Below, piece after piece: positions 8,681 through 18,314 of a stretch of DNA of 64,000 nucleotides. The stretch spans positions 1 to 64,000 of the forward strand of contig NZ_CAMLMK010000005.1 of assembly GCF_946481155.1 (NCBI RefSeq). The letters are read 5' to 3'. A program made the position numbers and the translations under genes. Each line of letters starts with the position of its first letter. Position 1 is the first letter of the stretch. Under the pieces are notes generated by a model, which saw only the letters and a program-made list of their open reading frames with translations, did no database searches and was not told the origin of the DNA. The DNA is from an uncultured Flavobacterium sp. Its GTDB lineage: Bacteria > Bacteroidota > Bacteroidia > Flavobacteriales > Flavobacteriaceae.

Positions 8681-9652
8681 ATGAACTACCGGAATAACGT
8701 TTTAACGATTTTAAAAGAGAGCATTTTGCCAGGAGAAAGCAAAACCATAAACATGGAAATTGCTAAACTTCATACCATGACCAAATTGAAAATCCCGATA
8801 ATTGTGGAGCGTTCCAAGCTTCCGGGGCCAACGGTTTTATTAACGGCAGGGCTACATGGCGATGAAATCAATGGCACTGAAATCGTTCGTCAGATTATCG
8901 TTCAGAAAATTAACAAGCCTAAAACCGGTACAATTATCTGTATACCGATTATCAATGTCTTTGGATTTGTAAACCAAACCCGCGAATTTCCCGATGGCCG
9001 TGATTTGAACAGGGTTTTTCCCGGCAGCAAGAAGGGTTCCTTGGCAAGTCGTTTTGCCTATTATCTGCTGAAAGAAGTCATACCCCATGTAGATTATGCC
9101 ATTGATTTCCATGCCGGTGGTGCAGCCCGTTTCAATGCAGCCCAAATCCGGATCGCTCCGAACAATTCTGAATTGCGCGATTTATCGAAAATTTTCAACG
9201 CACCCTTTACCTTGTACTCGAATAATATTACGGGTTCGTTTCGAAATTCGTGTGATAAACTCGGCGTGAAAATGCTGTTGTTTGAAGGCGGAAAATCTAT
9301 TAATATCAATGAAGACATTACGCAAAAAGGCATTGAGGGCGCCAAACGTGTCCTGGACCATTTAGGCATGCTCAATAACCGAAAGAAAGCCAGCCATCCG
9401 GATACGGAAAGCATTTATATCGAAAAATCAAGCTGGATCCGTGCCCGTTATTCGGGAATGTTCCACGGTTTTACCAAAATTGGGAGTTTTGTGGAAAAAG
9501 GACAGCTTTTAGCGACCATTTCCGATCCGTACGGCAAAATTGAACACAAAATGAAAGCGCCCAATTCGGGTTATGTAATCAATGTGAACGAAGCGCCAAT
9601 TGTGTACCAGGGCGATGCCATTTATCACATCTCAACCGAACTGGAAAAATGA
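8681..9652 (+). CDS. Succinylglutamate desuccinylase/aspartoacylase-family zinc hydrolase
   Basis: A 323-residue zinc-dependent deacylase of the M14-like aspartoacylase family. The zinc site is visible as His59 and Glu62 in GLHGDEINGTE and His143 in IDFHAGG; DLNRVFPG (about 109-116) is the substrate-binding arginine motif. The C-terminal third is beta-rich, like the barrel in this family. The substrate is unknown: some relatives sit beside rimK and act on N-acyl amino acids, but no rimK is nearby here. Its stop overlaps the start of the next gene (ATGA), so the two are translationally coupled. Confidence 0.88.
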   Translation: MNYRNNVLTILKESILPGESKTINMEIAKLHTMTKLKIPIIVERSKLPGPTVLLTAGLHGDEINGTEIVRQIIVQKINKPKTGTIICIPIINVFGFVNQTREFPDGRDLNRVFPGSKKGSLASRFAYYLLKEVIPHVDYAIDFHAGGAARFNAAQIRIAPNNSELRDLSKIFNAPFTLYSNNITGSFRNSCDKLGVKMLLFEGGKSININEDITQKGIEGAKRVLDHLGMLNNRKKASHPDTESIYIEKSSWIRARYSGMFHGFTKIGSFVEKGQLLATISDPYGKIEHKMKAPNSGYVINVNEAPIVYQGDAIYHISTELEK

Positions 9653-10212
9653 ATAAGAAAGCAATAAGGGAGAAGTACAAAGGGATAAGAGAAAAGCTCA
9701 CATCTTTTGAAATAGAAGACAAGAGTTTGGCTATTGCCAACAAGCTGCTTTCGCTGGACATTTGGAGCAAGACCTATTTTCATCTGTTTCTGACCATAGC
9801 GGAGCAAAAAGAGATTGATACCGAATATGTACTGCAGATCCTGGCGGGAAAAGACAAAGAAACCCTCATTTCCAAATCCAATTTCACTACCCATAAAATG
9901 ACGCACTTCCTGCTTACAGACAATACTAAAATCAGGAAAAACGCCTATAACATTCCGGAACCGGTTGATGGCATTGAAGTGCCTTCCCATAAAATCGACG
10001 TGGTTTTTGTGCCTTTGCTTGCTTTTGACACAAAAGGTCACCGGGTTGGTTATGGAAAAGGATTTTATGACCGATTCCTTTCCGAATGTCGGGAGGACGT
10101 GATTAAAGTCGGATTATCTTTCTTTGAAGCCGAAGAATGCATTGACGATGTTTTTGAAAATGATATCCGGCTCGATTATTGCATTACACCAAATACGATT
10201 TATAAATTTTAA
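9649..10212 (+). CDS. 5-formyltetrahydrofolate cyclo-ligase
   Basis: This 187-residue enzyme converts 5-formyl-THF to 5,10-methenyl-THF with ATP. The family signature GYGKGFYDRFL lies near residue 135, and the basic N-terminus (KKAIREKYKGIREKL) is typical. The start overlaps the preceding stop codon by ATGA. Codons 3-16 are oddly built from six 7-nt units ending in AG (9655-9696), which looks like the window's heptad repeat family running into the gene start. Confidence 0.94.
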   Translation: MNKKAIREKYKGIREKLTSFEIEDKSLAIANKLLSLDIWSKTYFHLFLTIAEQKEIDTEYVLQILAGKDKETLISKSNFTTHKMTHFLLTDNTKIRKNAYNIPEPVDGIEVPSHKIDVVFVPLLAFDTKGHRVGYGKGFYDRFLSECREDVIKVGLSFFEAEECIDDVFENDIRLDYCITPNTIYKF

Positions 10213-10246
10213 TCTATATTAGCAAAAATAAAAACCTATTAACACT

Positions 10247-10441
10247 ATGAAAACCTTCAGACGCACAAAAATACTTGCGATTGCCTTAGGTGCTTTGTTC
10301 GCTTTTTCTTTAACCAACTGTGTGGTAAGACATACGCATCACAGAACCGTAGTAAAAGAAAAAAGAATCCCGCCGGGACATGCAAAGAAAATGTCGGGCG
10401 ATCAAAGTGCGAGACGACACGCTCCGGGACACAACAAATAA
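10247..10441 (+). CDS. Small basic lipoprotein
   Basis: A 64-residue protein with an N-terminal hydrophobic stretch ending in a lipobox-like FSLTNC, which predicts a lipid-anchored Cys25. The mature part is short, His/Lys/Arg-rich and contains PPGHAKKMSGDQSARRHAPG, a repeated PGHAKK/PGHNK pattern found in small Bacteroidota proteins of unknown role. The gene is followed immediately by a strong terminator. Function unknown. Confidence 0.75.
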   Translation: MKTFRRTKILAIALGALFAFSLTNCVVRHTHHRTVVKEKRIPPGHAKKMSGDQSARRHAPGHNK

Positions 10442-10445
10442 TACT

Positions 10446-10470
10446 AAAGGCCACTATAAAGTGGCCTTTT
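10446..10470. terminator. Terminator between the small lipoprotein and lspA
   Basis: AAAGGCCACT and AGTGGCCTTTT pair around a short loop, followed by T-rich sequence. It sits between convergent genes and can serve both strands. Confidence 0.85.
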
Positions 10471-10497
10471 TCTATTTTATTTCTAAAATTAACGTTA

Positions 10498-11091
10498 TTA
10501 TTTCCCGAAAGCTTTCTTATTAAATACAATTAGGATTCCCACACCAGTAGAGATTGCTACGTCGGCTATGTTGAAGATGGCGTTGAAAAACGTAAAGTGT
10601 TTTCCACCCCAAATTGGCATCCATGAGGGCAGGTTCCCTTCCCAGATAGGGAAATAGAACATATCCACCACTTTTCCATGAAACCATTCCCCGTAAGGCT
10701 GATCGCTGAATAAGGTGGCTACCTGCATGGTACTGTCATTGAAAATTCTTCCATAAAACACCGAATCAATAATGTTTCCAACCGCTCCTGCCAAAATTAA
10801 AGATACGGCAACCACAAGGTAATTAGAGCTGTGTTTCTTCACTGCATCGTAGAGCCAATATGCAATTCCGCCTACCGCTACAATTCTGAAAGTCGTAAGC
10901 ATTAATTTCCCGAAAGTCCCCGGGATTTCAGCACCCCATGCCATTCCTGAATTTTCTATGAAATGGATTCGAAACCAGTCAAAGACAAAAACTTCTTCGT
11001 CCAGCATGAAATTGGTTTTGATGTATATTTTGGAAATCTGGTCAATTACCAGAATGAGGATTACAAGGAGATAGGCTTTTTTTAACGACAT
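10498..11091 (-). CDS. lspA: Lipoprotein signal peptidase (signal peptidase II)
   Basis: This inner-membrane aspartyl protease removes signal peptides from diacylglyceryl-modified prolipoproteins, consistent with the many lipoproteins in this window. The ATG at 11091 gives 197 residues starting MSLKKAYLL; a TTG 9 nt upstream is less likely. Four hydrophobic segments are visible. The catalytic aspartates are Asp109 in GNIIDSVFYG and Asp177 in FNIADVAIS. It is somewhat longer than the usual 160-170 residues, with an extra loop before the last helix, as is common in Bacteroidota. It lies downstream of ileS and the DksA-like gene; lspA near ileS is a widespread arrangement. Confidence 0.96.
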   Translation of the reverse strand: MSLKKAYLLVILILVIDQISKIYIKTNFMLDEEVFVFDWFRIHFIENSGMAWGAEIPGTFGKLMLTTFRIVAVGGIAYWLYDAVKKHSSNYLVVAVSLILAGAVGNIIDSVFYGRIFNDSTMQVATLFSDQPYGEWFHGKVVDMFYFPIWEGNLPSWMPIWGGKHFTFFNAIFNIADVAISTGVGILIVFNKKAFGK

Positions 11092-11136
11092 TATGTTCAA
11101 TTTGAAAGCAAAAATAAACTATTTAGGCCATATAAA

Positions 11137-11158
11137 AAACGCCCCTTATGGAGCGTTT
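11137..11158. terminator. Hairpin terminator between the DksA-like gene and lspA
   Basis: AAACGC(C)CC and GG(A)GCGTTT pair around TTAT, with A and T runs outside. It may partly separate lspA from the upstream genes. Confidence 0.6.
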
Positions 11159-11177
11159 AGTAATTTTTTTGAAAAGA

Positions 11178-11558
11178 TTAACGTTGCAGGTTTTTCGCTT
11201 CGATACTCATCGTAGCGTGAGGAACCAGCTTCAATCGCTCTTTATTGATTAATTTTCCGGTAACTTTGCAAATCCCGTAGGTCTTATTCTCAATTCGGAT
11301 TAAAGCATTTTTCAGGTCGCGAATGAATTTCTCCTGGCGGATGGCCAATTGCGAGTTAGCTTCTTTTGACATCGTTTCGCTTCCTTCCTCGAACGCTTTG
11401 AACGTTGGCGATGTATCATCGGTTCCGTTGTTAAGGTCGTTAAGATAGGCGCTCTTGATCAAATCCAAGTCATTTTTCGCTTTCTCCAATTTCATCTGGA
11501 TCAATTCTTTGAACTCTGCTAATTCCGCGTCGGAATATCTTATTTGTTCCTCTATCAT
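11178..11558 (-). CDS. DksA/TraR-family protein lacking the four-cysteine finger
   Basis: A 126-residue protein related to the RNA-polymerase secondary-channel regulator DksA. The first ~85 residues form a likely coiled coil, and YGICKVTGKLINKERLKLVPHA matches the usual end of the family. Only one cysteine remains where DksA has a four-cysteine zinc finger, so the fold would not bind zinc in the standard way. It starts 8 nt after ileS and ends before lspA, so these three are probably one transcription unit. A role in stringent-response-type control is inferred from the family. Confidence 0.85.
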   Translation of the reverse strand: MIEEQIRYSDAELAEFKELIQMKLEKAKNDLDLIKSAYLNDLNNGTDDTSPTFKAFEEGSETMSKEANSQLAIRQEKFIRDLKNALIRIENKTYGICKVTGKLINKERLKLVPHATMSIEAKNLQR

Positions 11559-11565
11559 AATTCCT

Positions 11566-14500
11566 CTATTTTGAAATTAATATTCTTGTTTTTAGGTCAT
11601 CAAACTCAATTTCCGTACCATTTTCGATACGCTCTTCAAAAACAAGTTCTTCCGTTAACGTTTCTGATTTAATGTATGCTTCATTATCCTGTACGGCTTG
11701 TTGAATAATCCCGTCTTTCAGCATGGTCACTTTAATCTTGTCGGTCACTTCAAAACCCGAATCTTTTCGGATATTCTGAATTCGGTTAACCAATTCGCGG
11801 GCGATACCTTCTTTTCTTAATGCATCGGAAATTGTAATATCCAATGCCACTGTTATTCCGCCGGAATTTGCCACTAACCAACCTTCAATATCCTGTGAAG
11901 AAATTTCCACATCTTCAGTTGTTAAATTAACACTATTTCCTGAAATAACAATACTTATTTCACCTTCTTGTTCTAATTTATTTATCTGCTCATGAGAAAA
12001 ATTTTGTATCTCCTTAGAAATCAATCCCATATCTTTACCGAAACGCGGCCCTAAAGCCTTGAAATTCGGCTTAATCTGCTTCACTAAAATTCCTGAAGCA
12101 TCGTCCAGCAGTTCCACTTCTTTCACGTTTACCTCGGCTTTAATCAGGTCGGAAACTGCTTCAATCTCGGCACGTTGTTTTGCGTCAAGCACAGGAATCA
12201 TAACCTTTTGCAGCGGTTGGCGTACTTTGATCATCTCCTTCTTACGAAGCGATAAAACCAGTGAAGAAACCGTCTGCGCTTTCTCCATTTTGCTTTCCAG
12301 CGATTTATCAACAAAGTTGTCAACGTATTTCGGGAACTCGGCTAAATGCACGCTTTCGAATTTTTCTCCGTTAGTCGCCTGCGTCAAATCACGGTAAAGC
12401 TTGTCCATAAAGAACGGAGCGATTGGTGCACCTAGCTTGGCTACTGTCAACAAACAAGTATAAAGCGTCTGGTAAGCAGCCACCTTATCCTGGGCATATT
12501 CGCCTTTCCAGAAGCGACGACGGCATAAACGCACGTACCAGTTGCTCAGGTTTTCCTGAACGAAATCAGAAATGGCTCTGGCCGCTCTTGTGGGTTCGTA
12601 TTCTTCATAAGCTTCGTCAACCACTTTCACCAGGGTGTGCAATTCGGATAAAATCCAGCGGTCGATTTCCGGTCTTTCGTCCAGCGGCACTTCTGCTTCG
12701 CTGTAATTGAAACCGTCAATGTTCGCATATAAGGAGAAGAAGGAATACGTATTATATAATGTCCCGAAGAATTTACGGCGTACTTCCGCCACGCCTTCGA
12801 TATCAAATTTTAAGTTGTCCCACGGATTCGCGTTGGCAATCATGTACCAGCGGGTCGCATCCGGGCCATATTCCGCTAAGGTTGTAAACGGATCTACTGC
12901 GTTTCCAAGACGTTTGGACATTTTTTGTCCGTTTTTGTCCAATACTAAGCCGTTAGATACCACATTTTTATAGGCTACTTTATCAAAAACCAGAGTTCCG
13001 ATAGCGTGAAGCGTATAGAACCAGCCTCTTGTCTGATCCACTCCTTCCGCGATGAAATCGGCAGGGAAAGATTTATTTTCGTCAATCAACTCTTTGTTTT
13101 CGAACGGATAATGCCATTGCGCATACGGCATGGCTCCCGAATCGAACCAAACGTCAATCAGGTCGCTTTCGCGTTTCATCGGTTTTCCGGATGGTGCAAC
13201 CAAAGTGATTGTATCGACTACATTTTTATGTAAGTCTACCAAATCGTAATTAGCCTCGCTCATGTTTCCGATCTCAAACCCTTTAAAAGGATTCACAGAT
13301 TCGACACCGGCTTTGATGGCTTTCTCGATTTCGTTGTACAGTTCTTCTACCGAACCAACCAACATTTCTTCAGTTCCGTCTTCGGTTCTCCAGATTGGCA
13401 ATGGGATGCCCCAATATCTTGAACGCGAAAGGTTCCAGTCGTTTGCATTCTTCAGCCAGTTCCCGAAACGGCCTTCACCGGTGGCTTTCGGCTTCCAGTT
13501 GATGGTTTCGTTCAGGTCGAACATTCGGTCTTTGACTTCCGTTACTTTGATGAACCAGGAATCCAGCGGATAGTATAGTATCGGCTTATCGGTTCTCCAG
13601 CAATGCGGGTAACTGTGTACGTATTTTTCAACCTTAAAGGCTTTGTTTTCTTCTTTTAAACGGATGGCGATCTCAACATCTACTGATTTTTCCGGTGCTT
13701 CGCCTTCGTTGTAGTATTCATTTTTAACATATTTCCCTGCCAAATCACCCATCTGACGTACAAATCGTCCCTGTAAGTCTACCAATGGCATCGGGTTTCC
13801 GTTTTCGTCCAACACTAACATTGGCGGTACTTCCGGAGAAGCTTCTTTTGCTACTTTGGCGTCATCCGCACCAAATGTCGGCGCCGTGTGAACGATACCG
13901 GTACCGTCTTCCGTGGTAACGAAATCACCTGAAATTACCCTGAAAGCATTTTCCGGATTTTGGTATGGCAACGTATATGGCAATAATTGCTCGTATTGGA
14001 TGCCTACTAAATCCGCTCCTTTGCATTCGGCTAAGATTTCAAACGGGATTTTTTTGTCGCCTTCTTTAAAGTTTTCGAAATCAGTTTCTTCACTGGTTTC
14101 AAAATAATTTTTAGACAATTGTTTTCCGACAAGGTTTTTGGCCAAAATCACATTAATTGGCTGGAACGTATACTGATTGAACGTTCTTACCAAAACGTAA
14201 TCGATTTTTGGTCCGACGGTCAGTGCCGTGTTGCTTGGTAAAGTCCACGGCGTAGTCGTCCAGGCTAAAAAGTGGATTTCATCTAAATCCAAAGCCTCAA
14301 ACTTGTACTGTTTCAGGTTCTTTGAAGTTATGTAATCGTAAAATTTGGCGAACGTCAGTTTTCTTTGGTTATCCACCACCTTAAACTGTGCTACAATCGT
14401 AGTATCCGTAATGTCACGGTACGAGCCCGGCTGGTTCACTTCATGCGAAGACAATCCGGTTCCCGCTTTTGGCGAATACGGCTGGATGGTATAGCCTTTG

Positions 14501-15024
14501 TATAATAAATCTTTGTTGTAAATCTGTTTCAGCAGCCACCAAACCGATTCCATGTATTTGGATTTGTAGGTCACATAGGGATCTTCCATATCTACCCAAT
14601 ATCCCATTTTCTCGGTAAGGTCGTTCCATACGTCGGTGTAACGCATTACAGTTTTCTTACACGCTTCGTTGTACTCGGCAATGGAGATAGTTTTCCCGAT
14701 ATCTTCTTTGGTAATGCCTAATTCTTTTTCGGTACCTAATTCCACAGGCAGACCATGGGTATCCCAGCCAGCTTTACGCTTCACCTGAAATCCTTTTTGG
14801 GTTTTATAACGACAGAAAATATCCTTAATCGCACGCGCCATCACGTGGTGAATACCAGGCAATCCGTTAGCTGAAGGCGGGCCTTCAAAAAACACATACG
14901 GCTGGTTTCCTTCACGGGAAGTTACACTTTGTTCAAAGATGTTTTGTTTTTTCCAGAAATCAAGTACTTCAGAAGCCACGGTTGGCAAATCAAGTCCTTT
15001 GTATTCAGTGAATTTCGTGTTCAT
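11566..15024 (-). CDS. ileS: Isoleucyl-tRNA synthetase, eukaryote-like type with swapped GxHH signature
   Basis: IleS charges tRNA-Ile. The ATG at 15024 gives 1152 residues (MNTKFTEYKGL), the long IleS2/eukaryote-like form rather than the ~930-residue common bacterial form. The class I signature normally HxGH appears as GIHH at residues 57-60 (ANGLPGIHHVMAR), an exchange of its first and third positions. KMSKR is intact (DKNGQKMSKRLGN). The CP1 editing domain and the anticodon-binding region (FVQENLSNWYVRLCRRRFW) are present. No C-terminal zinc motif is seen. TAGTACTTTCGCG upstream is a near-consensus promoter. Confidence 0.97.
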   Translation of the reverse strand: MNTKFTEYKGLDLPTVASEVLDFWKKQNIFEQSVTSREGNQPYVFFEGPPSANGLPGIHHVMARAIKDIFCRYKTQKGFQVKRKAGWDTHGLPVELGTEKELGITKEDIGKTISIAEYNEACKKTVMRYTDVWNDLTEKMGYWVDMEDPYVTYKSKYMESVWWLLKQIYNKDLLYKGYTIQPYSPKAGTGLSSHEVNQPGSYRDITDTTIVAQFKVVDNQRKLTFAKFYDYITSKNLKQYKFEALDLDEIHFLAWTTTPWTLPSNTALTVGPKIDYVLVRTFNQYTFQPINVILAKNLVGKQLSKNYFETSEETDFENFKEGDKKIPFEILAECKGADLVGIQYEQLLPYTLPYQNPENAFRVISGDFVTTEDGTGIVHTAPTFGADDAKVAKEASPEVPPMLVLDENGNPMPLVDLQGRFVRQMGDLAGKYVKNEYYNEGEAPEKSVDVEIAIRLKEENKAFKVEKYVHSYPHCWRTDKPILYYPLDSWFIKVTEVKDRMFDLNETINWKPKATGEGRFGNWLKNANDWNLSRSRYWGIPLPIWRTEDGTEEMLVGSVEELYNEIEKAIKAGVESVNPFKGFEIGNMSEANYDLVDLHKNVVDTITLVAPSGKPMKRESDLIDVWFDSGAMPYAQWHYPFENKELIDENKSFPADFIAEGVDQTRGWFYTLHAIGTLVFDKVAYKNVVSNGLVLDKNGQKMSKRLGNAVDPFTTLAEYGPDATRWYMIANANPWDNLKFDIEGVAEVRRKFFGTLYNTYSFFSLYANIDGFNYSEAEVPLDERPEIDRWILSELHTLVKVVDEAYEEYEPTRAARAISDFVQENLSNWYVRLCRRRFWKGEYAQDKVAAYQTLYTCLLTVAKLGAPIAPFFMDKLYRDLTQATNGEKFESVHLAEFPKYVDNFVDKSLESKMEKAQTVSSLVLSLRKKEMIKVRQPLQKVMIPVLDAKQRAEIEAVSDLIKAEVNVKEVELLDDASGILVKQIKPNFKALGPRFGKDMGLISKEIQNFSHEQINKLEQEGEISIVISGNSVNLTTEDVEISSQDIEGWLVANSGGITVALDITISDALRKEGIARELVNRIQNIRKDSGFEVTDKIKVTMLKDGIIQQAVQDNEAYIKSETLTEELVFEERIENGTEIEFDDLKTRILISK

Positions 15025-15126
15025 TTTGTCGTTTTCTAAAATCAATTCGCGAAAGTACTAATTTTTGAATAATTCCGCGTTAATACTATGACAAAATACG
15101 TGTGGGAAAAATGATTTTTAGTTGAT

Positions 15127-15840
15127 TTACGAAAAAACTTCCCGCAACACTTCCAATGATTTTGGCTTTTTAAAACCGTCAAGATGAGCAGCATAGTAAT
15201 CCAGAAGGATTTTCAGCAGGATCTGGCGCTCGATTCCGGCGAAGATTTTCTGATCGGATTCAAACTTCAGGGTGATGAGTTTTTTAAACAGGAAGGTTTC
15301 ATGTTCTGAAAGGCAGCTTATGGCGTGAAAGGGTGAAAAAAGACCTTCATTCAGTTCAAAAAACGGCAAATCCATATCAGAAGTATCGGGATAGAATCCG
15401 AAATATTTGGTAATTTCTAATAGTAAAATCAGATGGAAATTGGCAATCTCGTCGTTATTGTCAAGCCACAGCAATGCCGTTTCCAGAAAGGAAAACAGGT
15501 TTTCATTCTTTTCTTCCTCGCGGATACTGTGATGCAGCATCTCCGAAAGGAAAATTACAATCGTACTTTTAAAAATATCCGTATTTATCGAACGGTACGG
15601 CACAGCCAGCCTGATTTCCTTAAAATGCTCGAGTGTTCCTTTATTCTTATGGCTGGCTTCGATTTCCAGTATAGTCAATGGCTGAAAATAGGCTATTTTC
15701 TGGTTCGATTTCTTTCCTGAAAAAGCGCTGGGAACGAAGTAGGATTTCAGTCCGTCCGTTTGTGTAAAGCACTTCACAATCAGGCTTTTCTCCTGATATT
15801 TTAACGCGCTGAGGACAATGGCTTTGGTTTTGACGAGCAT
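15127..15840 (-). CDS. recO: DNA repair protein RecO
   Basis: RecO helps load RecA on gapped DNA with RecF and RecR. The start at 15840 gives MLVKTKAIVLSALKYQEKS, the standard N-terminal OB-fold beginning, and a 237-residue protein of normal length. Helical C-terminal motifs (LLEITKYFGFYPD; FFELNEGLF) match the family; no zinc-finger cysteines are evident, as in many Bacteroidota RecO proteins. The ATG overlaps the porZ stop codon by one base (TAATG), so the two are translationally coupled. A longer frame upstream lies inside porZ and is not the start. Confidence 0.93.
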   Translation of the reverse strand: MLVKTKAIVLSALKYQEKSLIVKCFTQTDGLKSYFVPSAFSGKKSNQKIAYFQPLTILEIEASHKNKGTLEHFKEIRLAVPYRSINTDIFKSTIVIFLSEMLHHSIREEEKNENLFSFLETALLWLDNNDEIANFHLILLLEITKYFGFYPDTSDMDLPFFELNEGLFSPFHAISCLSEHETFLFKKLITLKFESDQKIFAGIERQILLKILLDYYAAHLDGFKKPKSLEVLREVFS

Positions 15841-18143
15841 TATCGTACAATCATCACTTTTTTGACTTTGGTTTCCGTACCGTCTTCCGCTACGATAAAA
15901 ATCATGTAAACTCCGGAAGCAACTCTGTGTTTCCCGAAAGCTTTGGTATCCCATTCAATGGTTCCGCCTTCCGAAGTGGTTTCGTAGACTAAATTCCCTT
16001 CGATATCGGTGATTTTGATATTTGCATCATCAACCAATCCGCTGATTTTCACTGTTCCTTCATACCCCGGACGAACCGGATTAGGATAAACAAACACGTT
16101 GCTCAAATCGTCAGCAGGTTTTGTCGATATTCCTTTGAAAGAAACCAGGCCTTTGTCGGTAGCAAAAAATACTTCTCCGCTCACATCGTCAATTTCTATA
16201 TCCAGAATATTGTTGCTTGGTAACGGCGAATTTTCTTTTGTGAAATGATAGAGCGTTTGTTGTCCGTTGGAAGAGACTAAAAATGCTCCTGCCCCGTCCA
16301 CAGACAACCATTTATTATTCGATCCGTCGACTACAATGTCCATGATGCTCTGCTGGTAGAAAAGTTCCTGGGCCAGATTGTCCTCCAGAATAATGATCGC
16401 GTTGGTCTCCAAATCCGTATCGGTTACAAACCGGTCCACGCTCGGCAATACCCTAAGACCTGCAAAAGTCCCTATCCAAAGTTGGTTGTTTTTATCAATG
16501 GCAACGGCTCTCACATCATTATTGGGCAGATTTCCATTATCACCGCCGGATTTTATCAGAATAAATTTGTTGCCGTAATTTTCATTGAATGCGATGACAC
16601 CATTTCTGTAAGAAGGAATCCATTTAGTTCCGTTTCTGTCAATAACGATACTGGCATAATTATCAGCCACTGGGTTGGTGGTAACATTAGTAAGTGAATA
16701 TGACTGCCATTGTCCGTCTTTCTTCATGACTTTCAGGGCTCTCTCGATTCGGCTGACGGTCATCCACAGGTTTTCGTTTTTGTCGAAAGCCGGTCCGTTT
16801 ACACGAATGTCGACATAGGAAGGGTCCGGGGGGCTTAATACCAGGGATTCCAATCCATTTGCACCGGTATTCAAATGATTGAAAAGGGTAACGGTTTCAT
16901 TGCTCTCGACCTTCAGCAGGCCTGAAAAAAACGAGCTGACATATATTTCATTAAGTTTATTAGGATGCAACACCACACGGCTTAAGGATTTTGCGCCCAT
17001 TAATTCGCTATAGGGAATTCCGGACCATCCCGCCGTTTCGGAATACTTACTGATTTCATATTGATCCAAGGGATAGGGATTATACTGTTTGGTATAATCG
17101 CCGTACACTGCCCAAAGAAAGGATGGTGATTTCTTTAAATTAAAAATACTGTTTTTCACGGGCCCGTCCGGAGTGCAATCTTCAAAGGAAGCTGTATTTC
17201 CCAATGTCGTTTCATGCAATCCTTTATCTAATGTTCCGATAAATATCTTATCATTTATGGCTGTGGCGCAGGTAAATGTTGAAGTTACATCCGGTATTTG
17301 TGTAATATGGGCAAGCTGGCTAAAGGCATTATTATAGACATAAACATGATTTGCCGAGGTAAAGACCAGGCAATTTTCAAACGCTCTTAAATCCACTATT
17401 GTTTGTCCGACATTGGTTAATTCCTGAAAAGAACCTCCCGAATGTCTGTAAACACGATTATCCCCGTTTGAAGCAATCAATTCATTTTGAAACGTAACGA
17501 CACCACTCCAATATCCCGCATCAAAGGTTTGCCATTCACTGAAGTCAACTAAGTTTGGACTGGAATAATCAGCTCTTCGTATGCCATTATTTAAGGTAAC
17601 GGCGTAAATAAATCCCGCATGAACAGTCGTCTGAAAAACAGGAACCTCTTCTCCGGCGGGACCTATGAAATAAGTATCCCCAAATTGCGAGGTAGCTAAA
17701 TCAAAGACGCAAATCCCAAAATCACAGGACAAATACGCCTTTCCCTCATATTCATAGATGTGATTGATTTTTTTTCTGTTTGGCGGAATGGAAGGCTTAT
17801 TCACGATGTCAATTACATTTAAAACGCTTCCGTCAGATTCGTTAACCACTAAAAGCAATCCGTTTTGGTTGCCAACAAGCGTTTTATTGAAAGTGGCACT
17901 GTGATGCATTGCCGAAATCGTCTCTGCTTTAAAATCATTAATCGAATTAACGACTTTCAGTTCATCGGTTGTTATATTTTTAGAAAACAATGCATTTTCA
18001 GATGCTGCATATACTTTTTCAGGCGATTGGGAAACATCTTTAATATTGAAGTACGAAAAATAGCCTTTCCACAACTGGTTCTGTTGTGAAAAGCAGTTAA
18101 CACATAGCAAAGCGGCCAATAAATAGAAGCTAATTTTTTTCAT
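15840..18143 (-). CDS. porZ: PorZ-like type IX secretion protein (beta-propeller with C-terminal sorting domain)
   Basis: The 767-residue protein has a signal peptide (MKKISFYLLAALLCVNCFSQ), two beta-propeller-like regions with repeated sensor-type blades (KIFIGTLDKGLHE; LWIGTFAGLRVLP; VFFATDKGLVSF) and a C-terminal sorting-type domain starting VYPNPVRPGYEGTV and ending KKVMIVR. PorZ of Porphyromonas gingivalis has this architecture and works at the cell surface in the T9SS attachment complex. The start at 18143 follows a perfect TATATTTG promoter. Position immediately upstream of recO with a one-base overlap is common in Flavobacteriia. Assignment rests on architecture and context. Confidence 0.85.
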   Translation of the reverse strand: MKKISFYLLAALLCVNCFSQQNQLWKGYFSYFNIKDVSQSPEKVYAASENALFSKNITTDELKVVNSINDFKAETISAMHHSATFNKTLVGNQNGLLLVVNESDGSVLNVIDIVNKPSIPPNRKKINHIYEYEGKAYLSCDFGICVFDLATSQFGDTYFIGPAGEEVPVFQTTVHAGFIYAVTLNNGIRRADYSSPNLVDFSEWQTFDAGYWSGVVTFQNELIASNGDNRVYRHSGGSFQELTNVGQTIVDLRAFENCLVFTSANHVYVYNNAFSQLAHITQIPDVTSTFTCATAINDKIFIGTLDKGLHETTLGNTASFEDCTPDGPVKNSIFNLKKSPSFLWAVYGDYTKQYNPYPLDQYEISKYSETAGWSGIPYSELMGAKSLSRVVLHPNKLNEIYVSSFFSGLLKVESNETVTLFNHLNTGANGLESLVLSPPDPSYVDIRVNGPAFDKNENLWMTVSRIERALKVMKKDGQWQSYSLTNVTTNPVADNYASIVIDRNGTKWIPSYRNGVIAFNENYGNKFILIKSGGDNGNLPNNDVRAVAIDKNNQLWIGTFAGLRVLPSVDRFVTDTDLETNAIIILEDNLAQELFYQQSIMDIVVDGSNNKWLSVDGAGAFLVSSNGQQTLYHFTKENSPLPSNNILDIEIDDVSGEVFFATDKGLVSFKGISTKPADDLSNVFVYPNPVRPGYEGTVKISGLVDDANIKITDIEGNLVYETTSEGGTIEWDTKAFGKHRVASGVYMIFIVAEDGTETKVKKVMIVR

Positions 18144-18161
18144 TACTCTCAATTTGTTTTA

Positions 18162-18169
18162 CAAATATA
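18162..18169 (-). promoter_or_regulatory. Promoter of porZ-recO
   Basis: Leftward TATATTTG is an exact TAnnTTTG -7 element about 20 nt upstream of the porZ start codon. No clear -33 TTTG is seen. Confidence 0.6.
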
Positions 18170-18314
18170 GTCTAAAACGCGTTTTTTGACTTTAATAATA
18201 TATACCGCTGTTAAAAAATAGTAACACCTTTGTTAAATAAAGCCCCAAATAGGTTGATTAACATTTTTTCAGACATCATTTTTTATTTTTTTTTTATAGT
18301 GCGGTTAGTTTTTA

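Noticed and set aside
15841..15954. Longer RecO start within porZ.
   Set aside because: The standard RecO N-terminus starts at the ATG overlapping the porZ stop.
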